64,000 nucleotides of DNA from Cupriavidus taiwanensis LMG 19424 (GTDB lineage: Bacteria > Pseudomonadota > Gammaproteobacteria > Burkholderiales > Burkholderiaceae). The notes under the pieces are model-generated. The model was not told the DNA's origin. It saw only the letters and a program-made list of their open reading frames with translations, and did not search any database. Numbering within the stretch: the stretch's first letter is position 1; every line of letters begins with the position of its first letter. Location: positions 676,001 to 740,000 of the forward strand of contig NC_010530.1 in NCBI RefSeq assembly GCF_000069785.1, written 5' to 3'. Of the stretch, positions 54,489-64,000 are shown one piece after another. The position numbers and the translations under genes were made by a program.

Positions 54489-55402
54489 AGCGCGATTTCC
54501 ATGCCGTCGTAAGCCAGCTCGATGCCGTGCCGGGCCAGCTCGGCACGCTCGGGCGAGTCTTCCGCCAGCACCGGATTGGTGTTGTTGATATGGATGAGGA
54601 TCTTGCGGCGGGCGGGCAGGCGGTCCAGCACCTCGATCATCCCGCCCGGCCCGGACAGGGCCAGGTGGCCCATGTCGGCGGCGCTGCGCGTGGAGAAGCC
54701 CAGCGCCTGCATTTCGTCGTCGCGCCAGAAAGTGCCGTCGACCAGCACCACGTCGGCGCGGCGCAGCTGCGCGAACACGTGGTCGTCGACCTGGCCCAGC
54801 CCTGGCGCATAGAAGGCGCTGCGTCCGCTGTGGCGGTCTTCGATGCGCAGGCCGATGTTGTCGCCGGGTTGCGGCGCGTGGCGCCTGGGCGAGTAGGGCG
54901 GCGCCTTGCTTTGCAGCGGGACCGCGGTAAGCGCCACGCCATCGAGCGGCGGCACCGAGAACGCCATGCCGTCGCAGGGCAGCGCGTGGCACTGCAGCCC
55001 GCAATAGTGCGACAGGATGCGCGTCAGCGGAAACGCCCCTGCCAGGTCTTCGAGCACGCTGGCGGTGGCATAGAGCGGCAGCGCCCGGCGGTGCTCGCGC
55101 AGCATCAGCAGGCCGGTGACGTGGTCGATCTGCGCGTCCATCAGCAGCACCGCGGCAATCGCGGTGTCGCGCGCGGCGCGGGCGGGTTGCAGCGCGGGGG
55201 TCTGGCGCAGCTGCTGCAGGATGTCGGGCGAGGCGTTGACCAGGATCGCTTCCGGGCCGTCGCCGCACACCGCGATCGACGATTGCGTGCGCGGCGTGGC
55301 GCGCACGGTGCCGCGGCGCACGCCGTCGCAGTTGCGGCAATTGCAGTTCCACTGCGGGAAGCCGCCGCCGGCGGCCGATCCCAGTACCCGGATGGTGGTC
55401 AT
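54485..55402 (-). CDS. pqqB: PQQ synthesis hydroxylase PqqB
   Basis: The 305-residue MBL-fold protein hydroxylates the tyrosine of the intermediate. The N-terminal [25 protein letters not shown] carries the structural Cys pair, and the active-site region reads [19 protein letters not shown]. The ATG at 55402 is followed by the family's exact start. It is 93 bp after pqqA. Confidence 0.94.
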   Translation of the reverse strand: MTTIRVLGSAAGGGFPQWNCNCRNCDGVRRGTVRATPRTQSSIAVCGDGPEAILVNASPDILQQLRQTPALQPARAARDTAIAAVLLMDAQIDHVTGLLMLREHRRALPLYATASVLEDLAGAFPLTRILSHYCGLQCHALPCDGMAFSVPPLDGVALTAVPLQSKAPPYSPRRHAPQPGDNIGLRIEDRHSGRSAFYAPGLGQVDDHVFAQLRRADVVLVDGTFWRDDEMQALGFSTRSAADMGHLALSGPGGMIEVLDRLPARRKILIHINNTNPVLAEDSPERAELARHGIELAYDGMEIAL

Positions 55403-55495
55403 GGCGCGAGCGCTCGAGGGTGGGCCATGGCGTTGCCGCGCAGGCGCCATGCCGGCAACCGCCGGCGGCGCCCGTCTGCGAAACGCGGCGGCGGA

Positions 55496-55570
55496 TCAGC
55501 GGTTGGCGATATACATCGTGATTTCAAAGCCGAGCCGCAGCTCGGTATAGGCGGGCGTGGTCCACGTCAT
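55496..55570 (-). CDS. pqqA: PQQ precursor peptide PqqA
   Basis: This 24-residue peptide is the backbone for PQQ. It begins [14 protein letters not shown] and then [10 protein letters not shown], with the Glu and Tyr three residues apart that become PQQ. GGAGAC stands before the ATG. It is the first gene of pqqABCDE. No pqqF is present in the window. The gap to the neighbouring hydrolase start is 84 bp. Confidence 0.96.
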   Translation of the reverse strand: MTWTTPAYTELRLGFEITMYIANR

Positions 55571-55645
55571 GTCTGTCTCCTTGGGTGGCATGGTTAGTGA
55601 TTAGCGTCGCGGCATGGCAGCGTGGCTGCCGCAAGGCCCTGAAAG

Positions 55646-55660
55646 GCAACAACCATGCCC
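55646..55660 (-). promoter_or_regulatory. Sigma54 promoter of pqqA
   Basis: On the minus strand GGGCATG-GTTG-TTGC has the GG-N10-GC spacing and differs from consensus at two of 11 fixed positions. Its transcript would start near 55634, about 64 nt before pqqA. The element overlaps the ATG of the divergent hydrolase gene. Confidence 0.65.
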
Positions 55661-56590
55661 GACCCGATCATGGACAGCACCGTCTTCCACCTGCGCACGC
55701 CGGACGCCCAGCGCCTGCACGTGCGGCTGAGCGGTCCGCCGCAGGGCGAGCCCTGGCTGGTCCTTCACGGCGGACCGGGCAGCGGCTGCGCGGCATCGAT
55801 GGCGGCATGGTTCGATCTGCAACGGCACCGCGTGGTGATGCCCGACCAGCGCGGCGCCGGCCGCTCGACGCCGGTAGGCGGCCTGCGGCGCAACAACGTC
55901 GGTGCGCTGCTGGCCGACCTGGAACAGCTGCGCACGGCGCTGGGCGTGGCGCGCTGGGGCGTTGTCGGCGGATCGTGGGGCGCGGCGCTGGCGCTGGCCT
56001 ACGCCGCGCGCTATCCGCATGCGGTGGCCGCGCTGGTGTTGCGCGGCGCCTTCCTGACCGGGCGCGACGACGTGCTGGGCTTGTTTGCGCCGCGCGCCGG
56101 CGCAGGCCTGCTGCGCCGCGTCGCGCCGGCCGGCGAGCGGCTGCCCGACGCGCGCGCCCGGCTGCTGACGGTGTCCCGACTGTTGCAAAGTGGGACGGCT
56201 GTTCAAAAACGGGACACCGCGGCGGCGTGGCGCCGGCTCGAGCTGGAGCGGCTCGGCCTGCGCGACGTTGCACAGGGAATCCGGCAGTCCGCGCGCGAGC
56301 GGCTGGCCGCGGTACGCAAATACCGCATCCAGGCGCATTACCTGCGCAACCGCGCCCGGCTGGGCAAGCCGGCGTTGCTGCGCGCGGCGCGGGACATCGC
56401 CGCGCATGGCCTGCCGGTGACGCTGCTGCATGGCCGCGCCGACGCGGTGTGCCGGCCCGCCAATGCCCTGCGGTTGCGGCAGGCCATGCCGGTCGCGCGG
56501 CTGACATGGGTCGACGGCGGGCACCTGCCGGACGGCGCCTTGCGCGACGCGCTCGCCGGCGCGATCCGCGCCAGCGCCTGGCGGCGCTGA
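55655..56590 (+). CDS. Alpha/beta hydrolase, prolyl-aminopeptidase-like (S33)
   Basis: The 311-residue protein has the oxyanion motif LHGGPGSGC, the nucleophile elbow GGSWGAAL and the catalytic Asp and His in GRADAVC and DGGHLPDG, so the Ser-Asp-His triad is complete. It resembles proline iminopeptidases (EC 3.4.11.5). It lies head to head with pqqA, and no pqqF-type M16 protease is in the window, so a role in cleaving PqqA or its product is possible but unproven. It overlaps the relay MBL gene by 1 bp. Two candidate activator sites lie inside its coding sequence. Confidence 0.8.
   Translation: MPDPIMDSTVFHLRTPDAQRLHVRLSGPPQGEPWLVLHGGPGSGCAASMAAWFDLQRHRVVMPDQRGAGRSTPVGGLRRNNVGALLADLEQLRTALGVARWGVVGGSWGAALALAYAARYPHAVAALVLRGAFLTGRDDVLGLFAPRAGAGLLRRVAPAGERLPDARARLLTVSRLLQSGTAVQKRDTAAAWRRLELERLGLRDVAQGIRQSARERLAAVRKYRIQAHYLRNRARLGKPALLRAARDIAAHGLPVTLLHGRADAVCRPANALRLRQAMPVARLTWVDGGHLPDGALRDALAGAIRASAWRR
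56181..56216. promoter_or_regulatory. Intragenic pair of activator-site candidates
   Basis: TGTTGC-AAAGT-GGGACG (56181-56197) and TGTTCA-AAAAC-GGGACA (56200-56216) start 19 bp apart, the same spacing as the pair at 49203-49238. They lie inside the hydrolase gene, about 520 bp from the pqqA promoter and 375 bp before the MBL gene. An additional TGTCCC (56172-56177) lies just before them. Confidence 0.5.
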
Positions 56591-57549
56591 TGGCAACGCG
56601 TCGCGCCTTTCTCGGCACCACGCTGGCACTGGCGCTCGACGCCTGGCGGCCCGCCACGGCGGCCGGCACGCGGGTTGTGCTGGACCGGCTGCAGCCCGGC
56701 ATCTACGTCGCCCGCGCCGCCAATGCCGAAGCCACGCGCGCCAACGCCGGCGCGGTGGTGCCCAGCCTGGTCCATGTCACGCGCGCGGGCGTGCTGGTGG
56801 TCGATCCCGGGCCGCAGGCGGCGTGGGGCGGCGCGCTGCTCGGCGCGATCCGGGCGCTGACGACGCAGCCGGTGCGCTGGGTGGTCAACACCCATGCCCA
56901 TCCGGAGCACGTGCTGGCCAACACGGCCTTCGCCGGGCTGCGGCCGCGGCCGCAGTTCCTGGCGTCGGCCGCCACTGCCGCGTTGATGCGGCAACGATGC
57001 GAGGCCTGCCTGGCCAGCCTGAGCGCGCAGCTCGGGCCCGCGGCCGTGCGCGGTACCGCGATCGTGCTGCCGGAGCCGGCGCTGCAGGACGGCGCGTGGC
57101 TGCACACGGGCGACACGGCGTGGCGGGTGCAGGTGCATGCGCCCGCCCACAGCGCCTCGGACACCGTGCTGTACGCGCCGCAGCGGCGCCTGCTGTGCGC
57201 CGGCGGACTGGCGTACCGCGAACGCGTGCCGGAGATGCAGGAAGCGTCGCTGCAGGGCTGGCGCCAGGCGCTGCGGCAGTTGACCACGCTGCCGGCGGAC
57301 ACCGTCGTCGCCACCGCGACGGGCACGCCCGCGCAGACGCTGGTGCCGACGCTGGCGTACCTCGATGCGCTTGCGAACGGCATCGGCGCGGCGCTGGCGG
57401 CCGGTCATGATGCAAACCAGGCGGCCGATGCCGTGGCGGCCGGGCCGTTCCGCCACTGGCGCCATTTCCCGACGCGCCATCCGCTCAACCTCCAGCGCGC
57501 CTGGCGCCAGCTGGAGGACGCGTGGATGCAGGGCGAGCCGCCGGCCTGA
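56590..57549 (+). CDS. Quinoprotein relay metallo-beta-lactamase-fold protein 1
   Basis: The 319-residue exported protein has a Tat-like start (TRRAFLGTTLAL) and the MBL fold. The metal motif reads NTHAHPEHVLAN, so the three His of HxHxDH are kept but the Asp is Glu. The downstream GD is GG (LCAGGLAY). It is a paralogue of the protein at 48242. The pair is a hallmark of PQQ/SoxYZ-like 'relay' loci. It overlaps the hydrolase stop by 1 bp. Confidence 0.82.
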   Translation: MATRRAFLGTTLALALDAWRPATAAGTRVVLDRLQPGIYVARAANAEATRANAGAVVPSLVHVTRAGVLVVDPGPQAAWGGALLGAIRALTTQPVRWVVNTHAHPEHVLANTAFAGLRPRPQFLASAATAALMRQRCEACLASLSAQLGPAAVRGTAIVLPEPALQDGAWLHTGDTAWRVQVHAPAHSASDTVLYAPQRRLLCAGGLAYRERVPEMQEASLQGWRQALRQLTTLPADTVVATATGTPAQTLVPTLAYLDALANGIGAALAAGHDANQAADAVAAGPFRHWRHFPTRHPLNLQRAWRQLEDAWMQGEPPA

Positions 57550-57573
57550 AGCCGGCATGCGCGTCCAGGGTCT

Positions 57574-59583
<2,010 letters not shown>

Positions 59584-59659
59584 GTCTCGGTCTCCTGTGG
59601 AAAATCCGCCCGCGATCTTTGCGCGGGTCGCCGCCGTCCGCGCCAGGCGCGCTCGGCAG

Positions 59660-59708
59660 TGTTGCGTGGTGAAGCAAAACACTTGCCAGGGTGTGGCATT
59701 CCGGGACA
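59660..59708. promoter_or_regulatory. Activator-site candidates between regulator and cytochrome
   Basis: TGTTGC-GTGGT-GAAGCA (59660-59676) and TGTGGC-ATTCC-GGGACA (59692-59708) match the 6-5-6 pattern of the other sites. They lie 73-122 bp upstream of the cytochrome's -24 box. The first overlaps the -12 end of the regulator's own promoter, so it could mediate negative autoregulation. Confidence 0.55.
59674..59688 (-). promoter_or_regulatory. Sigma54 promoter of the activator gene
   Basis: On the minus strand TGGCAAG-TGTT-TTGC matches -24/-12 at 10 of 11 fixed positions. It lies 91 bp before the regulator's ATG and between the two candidate activator sites. Confidence 0.6.
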
Positions 59709-59781
59709 CCGCCGCCGCGCCGCAGCGATGCGGTGGCCGTTTTGGCCCGGCAAACGCTGCCTTTGCACCGCGCCGCCGCGT

Positions 59782-59796
59782 TGGTATGGCTCTTGC
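59782..59796 (+). promoter_or_regulatory. Sigma54 promoter of the cytochrome c550 gene
   Basis: TGGTATG-GCTC-TTGC has exact GG-N10-GC spacing and matches 9 of 11 fixed positions. The cytochrome ATG is 60 bp downstream. Confidence 0.75.
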
Positions 59797-59855
59797 GGAA
59801 ACAGGGCAAACCAAAGCAGCACACAAAGCCAGCCCCATCACTGTAGGAGACATCC

Positions 59856-60335
59856 ATGAAAACGCAGCGCCGCCTGCTCGCCTTGCTCTCGCTTTGCGCG
59901 TCCCTGACCGCTTTTTCCGCCGGCCCGGTGCTGGCCCACGGCGATGTCACGCCCCAGGCCGTCGACACCAAAGCGTTACCACAGCTGGGCGACGAATGGC
60001 GTCCGGACAATCCCTACCGCACAGGCGATGCGCACAAAGAGGCGCTGCGCATCGGCTCGTCGGCGTACAACCAGAACTGCGCGCGCTGCCACGGTCTGGA
60101 AGCCGTGTCGGGCGGCATTGCTCCCGACCTGCGCAAGCTGGACGGCGACTGCGTCGCGCTGGCTGACGCCAAAAAGAAGCAGGCCTGCCAGAGCGAGATC
60201 TCGCAGTTCTATGCCACCACCGTGCGCAAGGGCCGCACCCGCGACGGCCGTGTCTACATGCCGCCGTTCGACGGCGTGCTCAGCCAGGAGGCGGTCTGGG
60301 CCATCAAGACGTACCTGGAATCGCGCCACGAGTAA
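59856..60335 (+). CDS. pedF: Cytochrome c550, PedF-like
   Basis: The 159-residue periplasmic cytochrome has a signal peptide ending GPVLAHGD, the haem site CARCH ([16 protein letters not shown]), two more Cys about 20 residues apart ([20 protein letters not shown]) that form the extra disulfide of the four-Cys c550 family, and the Met ligand in VYMPPFDG. In Pseudomonas the homologue takes electrons from PQQ alcohol dehydrogenases. It is divergent from the activator. Confidence 0.9.
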   Translation: MKTQRRLLALLSLCASLTAFSAGPVLAHGDVTPQAVDTKALPQLGDEWRPDNPYRTGDAHKEALRIGSSAYNQNCARCHGLEAVSGGIAPDLRKLDGDCVALADAKKKQACQSEISQFYATTVRKGRTRDGRVYMPPFDGVLSQEAVWAIKTYLESRHE

Positions 60336-60391
60336 GGTCCGTCGTGACCCTATGCAAGCCGCCGGTTCCTTCGTCCAATTGGAGAAAGCCC

Positions 60392-61300
60392 ATGACTGCC
60401 AGCCCTGTCCGCGGCCCACGGCTTACCGTTTCCATCCTGCCCGCGCTGCCGGCGCGGGTGCTGCGCTGGCTCGGCCGCGTCCTGCTGGCTGGCGCCGCCT
60501 TGCTCAGCATGGCGCCGGCGCATGCCGACCTGGCCCGGATCCGCCAGGCCGGCACGCTGAAGGTGGCAGTGTACAAGGGCCTGCCGCCGTTTTCGGCGCT
60601 GGCCGGGAGCCAGTACGCCGGCATCGATGTGGCACTGGCGCAGGCGCTGGGCAAGGCGCTGGGCCTGTCCGTGGCGCTGATGCCGTTCGATGCCGACGAG
60701 AACATGGCCGACGACCTGCGCGCCATGGTCTGGCGTGGCCATTACCTGGGCTACGGCCCGGCCGACGTGATGCTGCACGTGCCGGTGGATCGGGCCTTCA
60801 TGCAAGCCAACGACAAGGCGCTGATCATCGCCCCTTACTATCGCGAGACCTTCGTGCTGGTGCGGGACCGCGAGCGGGTACCGGACGTGCGCGGCCTGGA
60901 AGACCTGGCCGGCCAGCCGACCGGCGCGGCCGCGGGCTCGGCCGGCGCCAATGCGCTGTTGTCCGGGGGCGGCGGCGTGCTGCGCGACCGGGTCCGGATT
61001 TACCCCGAGGCCGGCCTGGCGCTGCACGCGCTGTTCTCGGGCGAGATCGCCGCGGCGCTGGTGACGCGCGCGCAGTATGAAAGCGCCCTCAAGGCGGGCG
61101 GCCACGCCGCCAGCCGCTATGCCGCCAGCGATATCAGCGCGCCGCTGCTGCCGCCGCGCGGCTGGGCCGTCGGCATGGCGGTCAAGGCCGGCGAACGCGA
61201 ACTGGCCGAGGCGCTGCAGTCAGCGCTGGACACGCTGCGCGGCAATGGCGAGCTGGCGCGCATTTTCGGCGGCTACGGAGTGTCGATGCAGGCGCCGTGA
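60392..61300 (+). CDS. Quinoprotein-associated periplasmic binding protein (MoxJ-like)
   Basis: The 302-residue exported protein is of the type-II periplasmic-binding (SBP_bac_3) fold. After a signal peptide ending MAPAHADLA comes RIRQAGTLKVAVYKGLPPFSAL, then GIDVALAQALGKALGLSVALMPFDADENMADDLRAMVW and RGHYLGYGPADVMLHVPVDRAFM. Such proteins sit beside PQQ dehydrogenases and are related to MxaJ/XoxJ, which help mature or bind the dehydrogenase. GGAGAA precedes the ATG at 60392. It is 56 bp after the cytochrome gene and probably in the same transcript. Confidence 0.85.
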   Translation: MTASPVRGPRLTVSILPALPARVLRWLGRVLLAGAALLSMAPAHADLARIRQAGTLKVAVYKGLPPFSALAGSQYAGIDVALAQALGKALGLSVALMPFDADENMADDLRAMVWRGHYLGYGPADVMLHVPVDRAFMQANDKALIIAPYYRETFVLVRDRERVPDVRGLEDLAGQPTGAAAGSAGANALLSGGGGVLRDRVRIYPEAGLALHALFSGEIAAALVTRAQYESALKAGGHAASRYAASDISAPLLPPRGWAVGMAVKAGERELAEALQSALDTLRGNGELARIFGGYGVSMQAP

Positions 61301-61335
61301 GGCGGACAATGACGATCAGTCAAGCCATCAATCAC

Positions 61336-61429
61336 TACGGTCCTTCCCGCGAAGGCGGGAATCCGGCGTCTTTTGCGCCCCCTTCGGGGATAAAGTCACT
61401 GGGTTCCCGCCTTCGCGGGAACGACGGTC
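61336..61429. repeat. REP-like imperfect palindrome, copy 2
   Basis: It has the same arms as copy 1 (TTCCCGCGAAGGCGGGAATC... and ...CCGCCTTCGCGGGAACGAC) around CCCCCTTCGGGGAT. The arms here pair more perfectly. It lies just after the stop of the binding-protein gene, so it may act as a transcript end. The rest of the gap to 61656 holds nothing else I can support. Confidence 0.78.
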
Positions 61430-61656
61430 GCTTACGGCATGATCCGTGAGGCGGGGCGTTGTAAAGAATGCATGCGATCCGGCATCCCCGGGTCGTGCAA
61501 CTGGCACACCTGCGGCAGCCCGATGCCGCGCCGGTTTGCGCCCAGATGGCCTGTGGCGCCCCGCCTGCCGTTCGCGCAGCACATCGCCGCAGCACATGGC
61601 GCGGGCAGGAACGGGAATTGCGGGGGCAGGGCAGTATCGTGACTGGGGATCGTGCG

Positions 61657-62676
61657 ATGCCTTCCATTTCGTCGGTTCTGCTGTCCTCGCCCCGCGCGCT
61701 CTACGGGCTGCTGCGGGATACCGTCAACGCCTGGGTGGATGACTACGCGCCCAGCATGGGCGCGGCGCTGGCCTACTACACGGTGTTCTCGATCGCGCCG
61801 CTGCTGCTGATCGTGATCTCGGTGGCCGGCGTGGTGTTCGGGCACGATGCCGCGCGGGGCGAAGTGGTGGCGCAGCTGCAAGGGCTGCTCGGCCCGGAAG
61901 GTGCCAAGACCATCGAAGCCATGCTGCTGGCGGTCAGCAAGCCCGCTGCCAGCGCGCTGACGGCGGTCGTCGGCGTGGTGGTGCTGCTGGTCGGCGCCAC
62001 CACGGTGTTTGCCGAACTGCAGTCCGCGCTGGACCGCATCTGGGAAGTGCCCGAGCGGCGCAAGACCTCTGGCATCTTCGCGCTGCTGCGCGCGCGGCTG
62101 CTGTCGTTCGGCATGATCCTGGGCATCGGCTTCCTGCTGGTGGTGTCGCTGCTGCTGAGCGCGGCCATCTCCGCGCTCAACCGCCTGTGGGGGCCGCTGT
62201 TCGGCGCCGAGGAACTGATCGCGCATGTGCTCGACACCGTGGTCAGCCTGGTGCTGATCACCGTGGTGTTCGCCATGATCTACAAGATCATGCCGCGCGC
62301 CAAGGTACGCTGGCCAGACGTCTGGCTGGGCGCGGCGGTGACGGCGCTGTTGTTCACGCTGGGCAAATTCGTGATCGGCCTGTATATCGGCAAGAGCGGC
62401 GTGGCCAACGGCTACGGCGCCGCCGGCTCGCTGGTGGTGCTGCTGCTGTGGGTGTACTACTCCGCGCAAATCTTCCTGCTGGGCGCGGAATTCACCTGGC
62501 AGTACGCGCGCCGCTACGGCTCGCGCCGGCATGAGGCCGCGGCACAGCGCGAGCGCGAACTGGAGCGCGCGCAGGCGCAGCCCGAGCCGCCGCCTCAGCC
62601 ACCCCCCAGCGCGACCGCGAACAGCGCCGAGATCAACGGGCGCTCCTTGCGCACGGCCAGGCAGCACAGGGAATAG
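61657..62676 (+). CDS. YihY/UPF0761-family membrane protein
   Basis: The 339-residue protein has about six membrane helices in the YihY/BrkB order: DDYAPSMGAALAYYTVFSIAPLLLIVISVAGVVFG, then VVGVVVLLVGATTVFAELQSALDRIWEVP and YGAAGSLVVLLLWVYYSAQIFLLGAEF. The C-terminal tail is Glu/Pro/Gln-rich and overlaps the LysR gene by 82 bp on the other strand. The family was once called ribonuclease BN, but its role is not established. The ATG at 61657 has GGGGAT upstream. A GTG at 61639 is possible. Confidence 0.82.
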   Translation: MPSISSVLLSSPRALYGLLRDTVNAWVDDYAPSMGAALAYYTVFSIAPLLLIVISVAGVVFGHDAARGEVVAQLQGLLGPEGAKTIEAMLLAVSKPAASALTAVVGVVVLLVGATTVFAELQSALDRIWEVPERRKTSGIFALLRARLLSFGMILGIGFLLVVSLLLSAAISALNRLWGPLFGAEELIAHVLDTVVSLVLITVVFAMIYKIMPRAKVRWPDVWLGAAVTALLFTLGKFVIGLYIGKSGVANGYGAAGSLVVLLLWVYYSAQIFLLGAEFTWQYARRYGSRRHEAAAQRERELERAQAQPEPPPQPPPSATANSAEINGRSLRTARQHRE

Positions 62677-63467
62677 TCGATCGACAGCAGCGGCTCGTCC
62701 ACCGGCACCACCTGCAGCCCCGGCAGCGGGATGCATTCGATCTGCGTGACGAAGCTGAGCCCCATGCCGCTCGCCACCGCATGCAGGATGGCCTCGCGGC
62801 TGTTGATCTCCATCACGCAGTGCAGTGCCATGCCATGCTGCGCGCAGGCGCGCTCGACGCGGTCGCGCGTCTTCGAGCCGGGCTCGCGCTGGATCACGGG
62901 TTCGCCGGCGAGGTCCTGCAGCGTGACCGACGCGCGCGCCGCCAGCGCATGGCCGGCCGGCATGACCGCGACGATGCGTTCCCTGCGATAGGGCGCGATA
63001 TGCAGGCCCGCCACCGGGTCGGGCTCGGCGACGATGCCGACGTCGATGTCGAAGTCCTGCAGCCCGCGCAGCACCGACGCTTCGGAGCCGATGGTGACGG
63101 TCAGCTCCAGCGCCGCGTGCGCGCTGCGGAAGCTGCGTGCCAGTCCCAGCGCGATCGGCGGCGACACCGCGCCCACCCGCACCAGCCCGGTCTTGAGCTT
63201 GTGCGCGCTGTGCAGGAACTGCATGGCTTCCTCTTCTTGCCCGAACAGCCCCTGCGTAATCGCATAAAGCCGCTCGCCGGTATCGGTCAGCCGCACGGTG
63301 CGCCCGCTGCGCAGGAACAGCTCCACGCCGAAGCGCGTCTCCAGCGCCTTGACCTGGTCGGTCACGGTGGGCTGCCCGATATGCAGGTACTGCGCCGCGG
63401 CGGTGAAACCGCCGGTGCGCGCCACCGCGTGGAAGCAGCGGATCGACTTGTAGTACTGGTGGAACAT
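62595..63467 (-). CDS. LysR-family regulator, aminoethylphosphonate-associated type
   Basis: The 290-residue LysR protein has the N-terminal HTH (IRCFHAVARTGGFTAAAQYLHIGQPTVTDQVKALETRFGVELFLRSGR) and a C-terminal ligand domain. It resembles the group found beside 2-aminoethylphosphonate catabolism genes. The divergent neighbour is an iron-type alcohol dehydrogenase of the phosphonate-associated kind, so the pair probably belongs together. The last 82 bp overlap the end of the YihY gene tail to tail. The ATG at 63467 is chosen from the homology to the HTH. Confidence 0.83.
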   Translation of the reverse strand: MFHQYYKSIRCFHAVARTGGFTAAAQYLHIGQPTVTDQVKALETRFGVELFLRSGRTVRLTDTGERLYAITQGLFGQEEEAMQFLHSAHKLKTGLVRVGAVSPPIALGLARSFRSAHAALELTVTIGSEASVLRGLQDFDIDVGIVAEPDPVAGLHIAPYRRERIVAVMPAGHALAARASVTLQDLAGEPVIQREPGSKTRDRVERACAQHGMALHCVMEINSREAILHAVASGMGLSFVTQIECIPLPGLQVVPVDEPLLSIDYSLCCLAVRKERPLISALFAVALGGG

Positions 63468-63714
63468 GGATAGGGACGAGGGCTGTGCGCCGCCTGGCGC
63501 GGCGTGTCCGAAGAGTCTCCCACAGCTGCGTGCCGATGCGTACAGGGTTTCCCCGAGGCCGGCGTAGCGCAGCGGCGATCCATCGGTTTTGGCGCAGGCG
63601 GGCGTCAAAGATGCGATTGGACCGGGTGGTTGGCGTCTCCCACACTTCTGGCAACCGGGCGCGCGGCGCAGGCCGCGGCCAAACGCTACCTGAAGCCAGA
63701 ACAAAGGAGACCCC

Positions 63715-64000
63715 ATGATTCACGCCTACCACAACCCCGTGTCGATCCATTGCGGGGCCGGCGCGCTCGACCAGCTGCCGGCGCTGCTGCACGGCCGGCG
63801 CGCCGTGATCGTGACCTTCCCGGAAGCGCGCGCGCTGGGACTGGTGGCACGGCTCGAGGCGCTGCTGGGCGCCGACCTGGCCGGGCTGATCGAAGACGTG
63901 CAGCCCAACCCGGACGTGGCGCAGCTGTCCGGCCTGTACAACCGCTTCTGGGAACACGCCGACCGCTGCGACGCCATCGTCGCGGTCGGCGGCGGCAGCG
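63715..64000 (+). CDS. Iron-containing alcohol dehydrogenase, phosphonate-associated (partial)
   Basis: The gene starts at 63715 with AAAGGAGA five bases upstream and runs off the right edge after 95 codons. The product opens NPVSIHCGAGALDQLPALL, continues RRAVIVTFPEARALGLVARLEALL and ends in the nucleotide-binding AIVAVGGGS, the iron-ADH pattern (GGGS). It fits the phosphonate-linked Fe-ADH group, which may reduce phosphonoacetaldehyde. The metal ligands lie beyond the window. Confidence 0.78.
   Translation, partial: MIHAYHNPVSIHCGAGALDQLPALLHGRRAVIVTFPEARALGLVARLEALLGADLAGLIEDVQPNPDVAQLSGLYNRFWEHADRCDAIVAVGGGS

Overview
The window is GC-rich, densely coded and reads like a secondary chromosome of a Burkholderiaceae betaproteobacterium, most likely Cupriavidus. 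The pointers are an epimerase-type L-threonine dehydrogenase beside kbl, a Bug/TctC-type receptor, a nap-ccm respiratory block and a full PQQ alcohol-oxidation island. The species call is inference. No rRNA, tRNA, CRISPR array or insertion sequence was seen.

Layout. 1-5.2 kb: end of a GNAT acetyltransferase, an EamA exporter, and a Fur-family regulator divergent from a siderophore-type TonB receptor across a Fur-like box. 5.2-11.9 kb: a four-gene minus-strand operon (HlyD-like fusion protein, periplasmic hydrolase-like protein, BcsA-like glycosyltransferase with PilZ, RND-type outer-membrane lipoprotein) that looks like a c-di-GMP-controlled polysaccharide synthesis and export machine. 12.3-18.8 kb: an MFS transporter, a TRAP transporter (DctMQP) and an intradiol-dioxygenase-like protein. 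19-25.5 kb: a deaminase, an ankyrin protein, a MarR regulator, the remains of a ring-hydroxylating dioxygenase locus cut by a deletion, and a threonine-degradation operon (kbl, tdh) with its XRE-cupin regulator. 25.5-36.9 kb: an apparent single operon napEDABC-ccmABCDEFGHI, joining periplasmic nitrate reductase to the complete cytochrome c maturation system. 37-39.7 kb: a fimbria-like small protein, serA and two small lipoproteins.

39.8-61.3 kb is a PQQ alcohol-oxidation island: a TonB receptor, a Bug-type binding protein, a PedA1A2BC-like ABC system, a SoxYZ-like carrier, two metallo-beta-lactamase-fold 'relay' proteins, a quinoprotein dehydrogenase with the extra aspartate typical of lanthanide enzymes, two cytochromes c, pqqABCDE, an alpha/beta hydrolase, a second periplasmic binding protein and an AcoR-type sigma54 activator. 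I find six GG-N10-GC (-24/-12) promoters in front of the main units, and a recurring 17-bp element (6-5-6, roughly TGTNNC-N5-GGGACA) placed like activator sites. Together they suggest one sigma54 regulon. 61.6-64 kb: a YihY-type membrane protein, a LysR regulator of the aminoethylphosphonate-associated type, and the start of an iron-containing alcohol dehydrogenase.

All family names rest on reading the translated sequences. No database search was possible.
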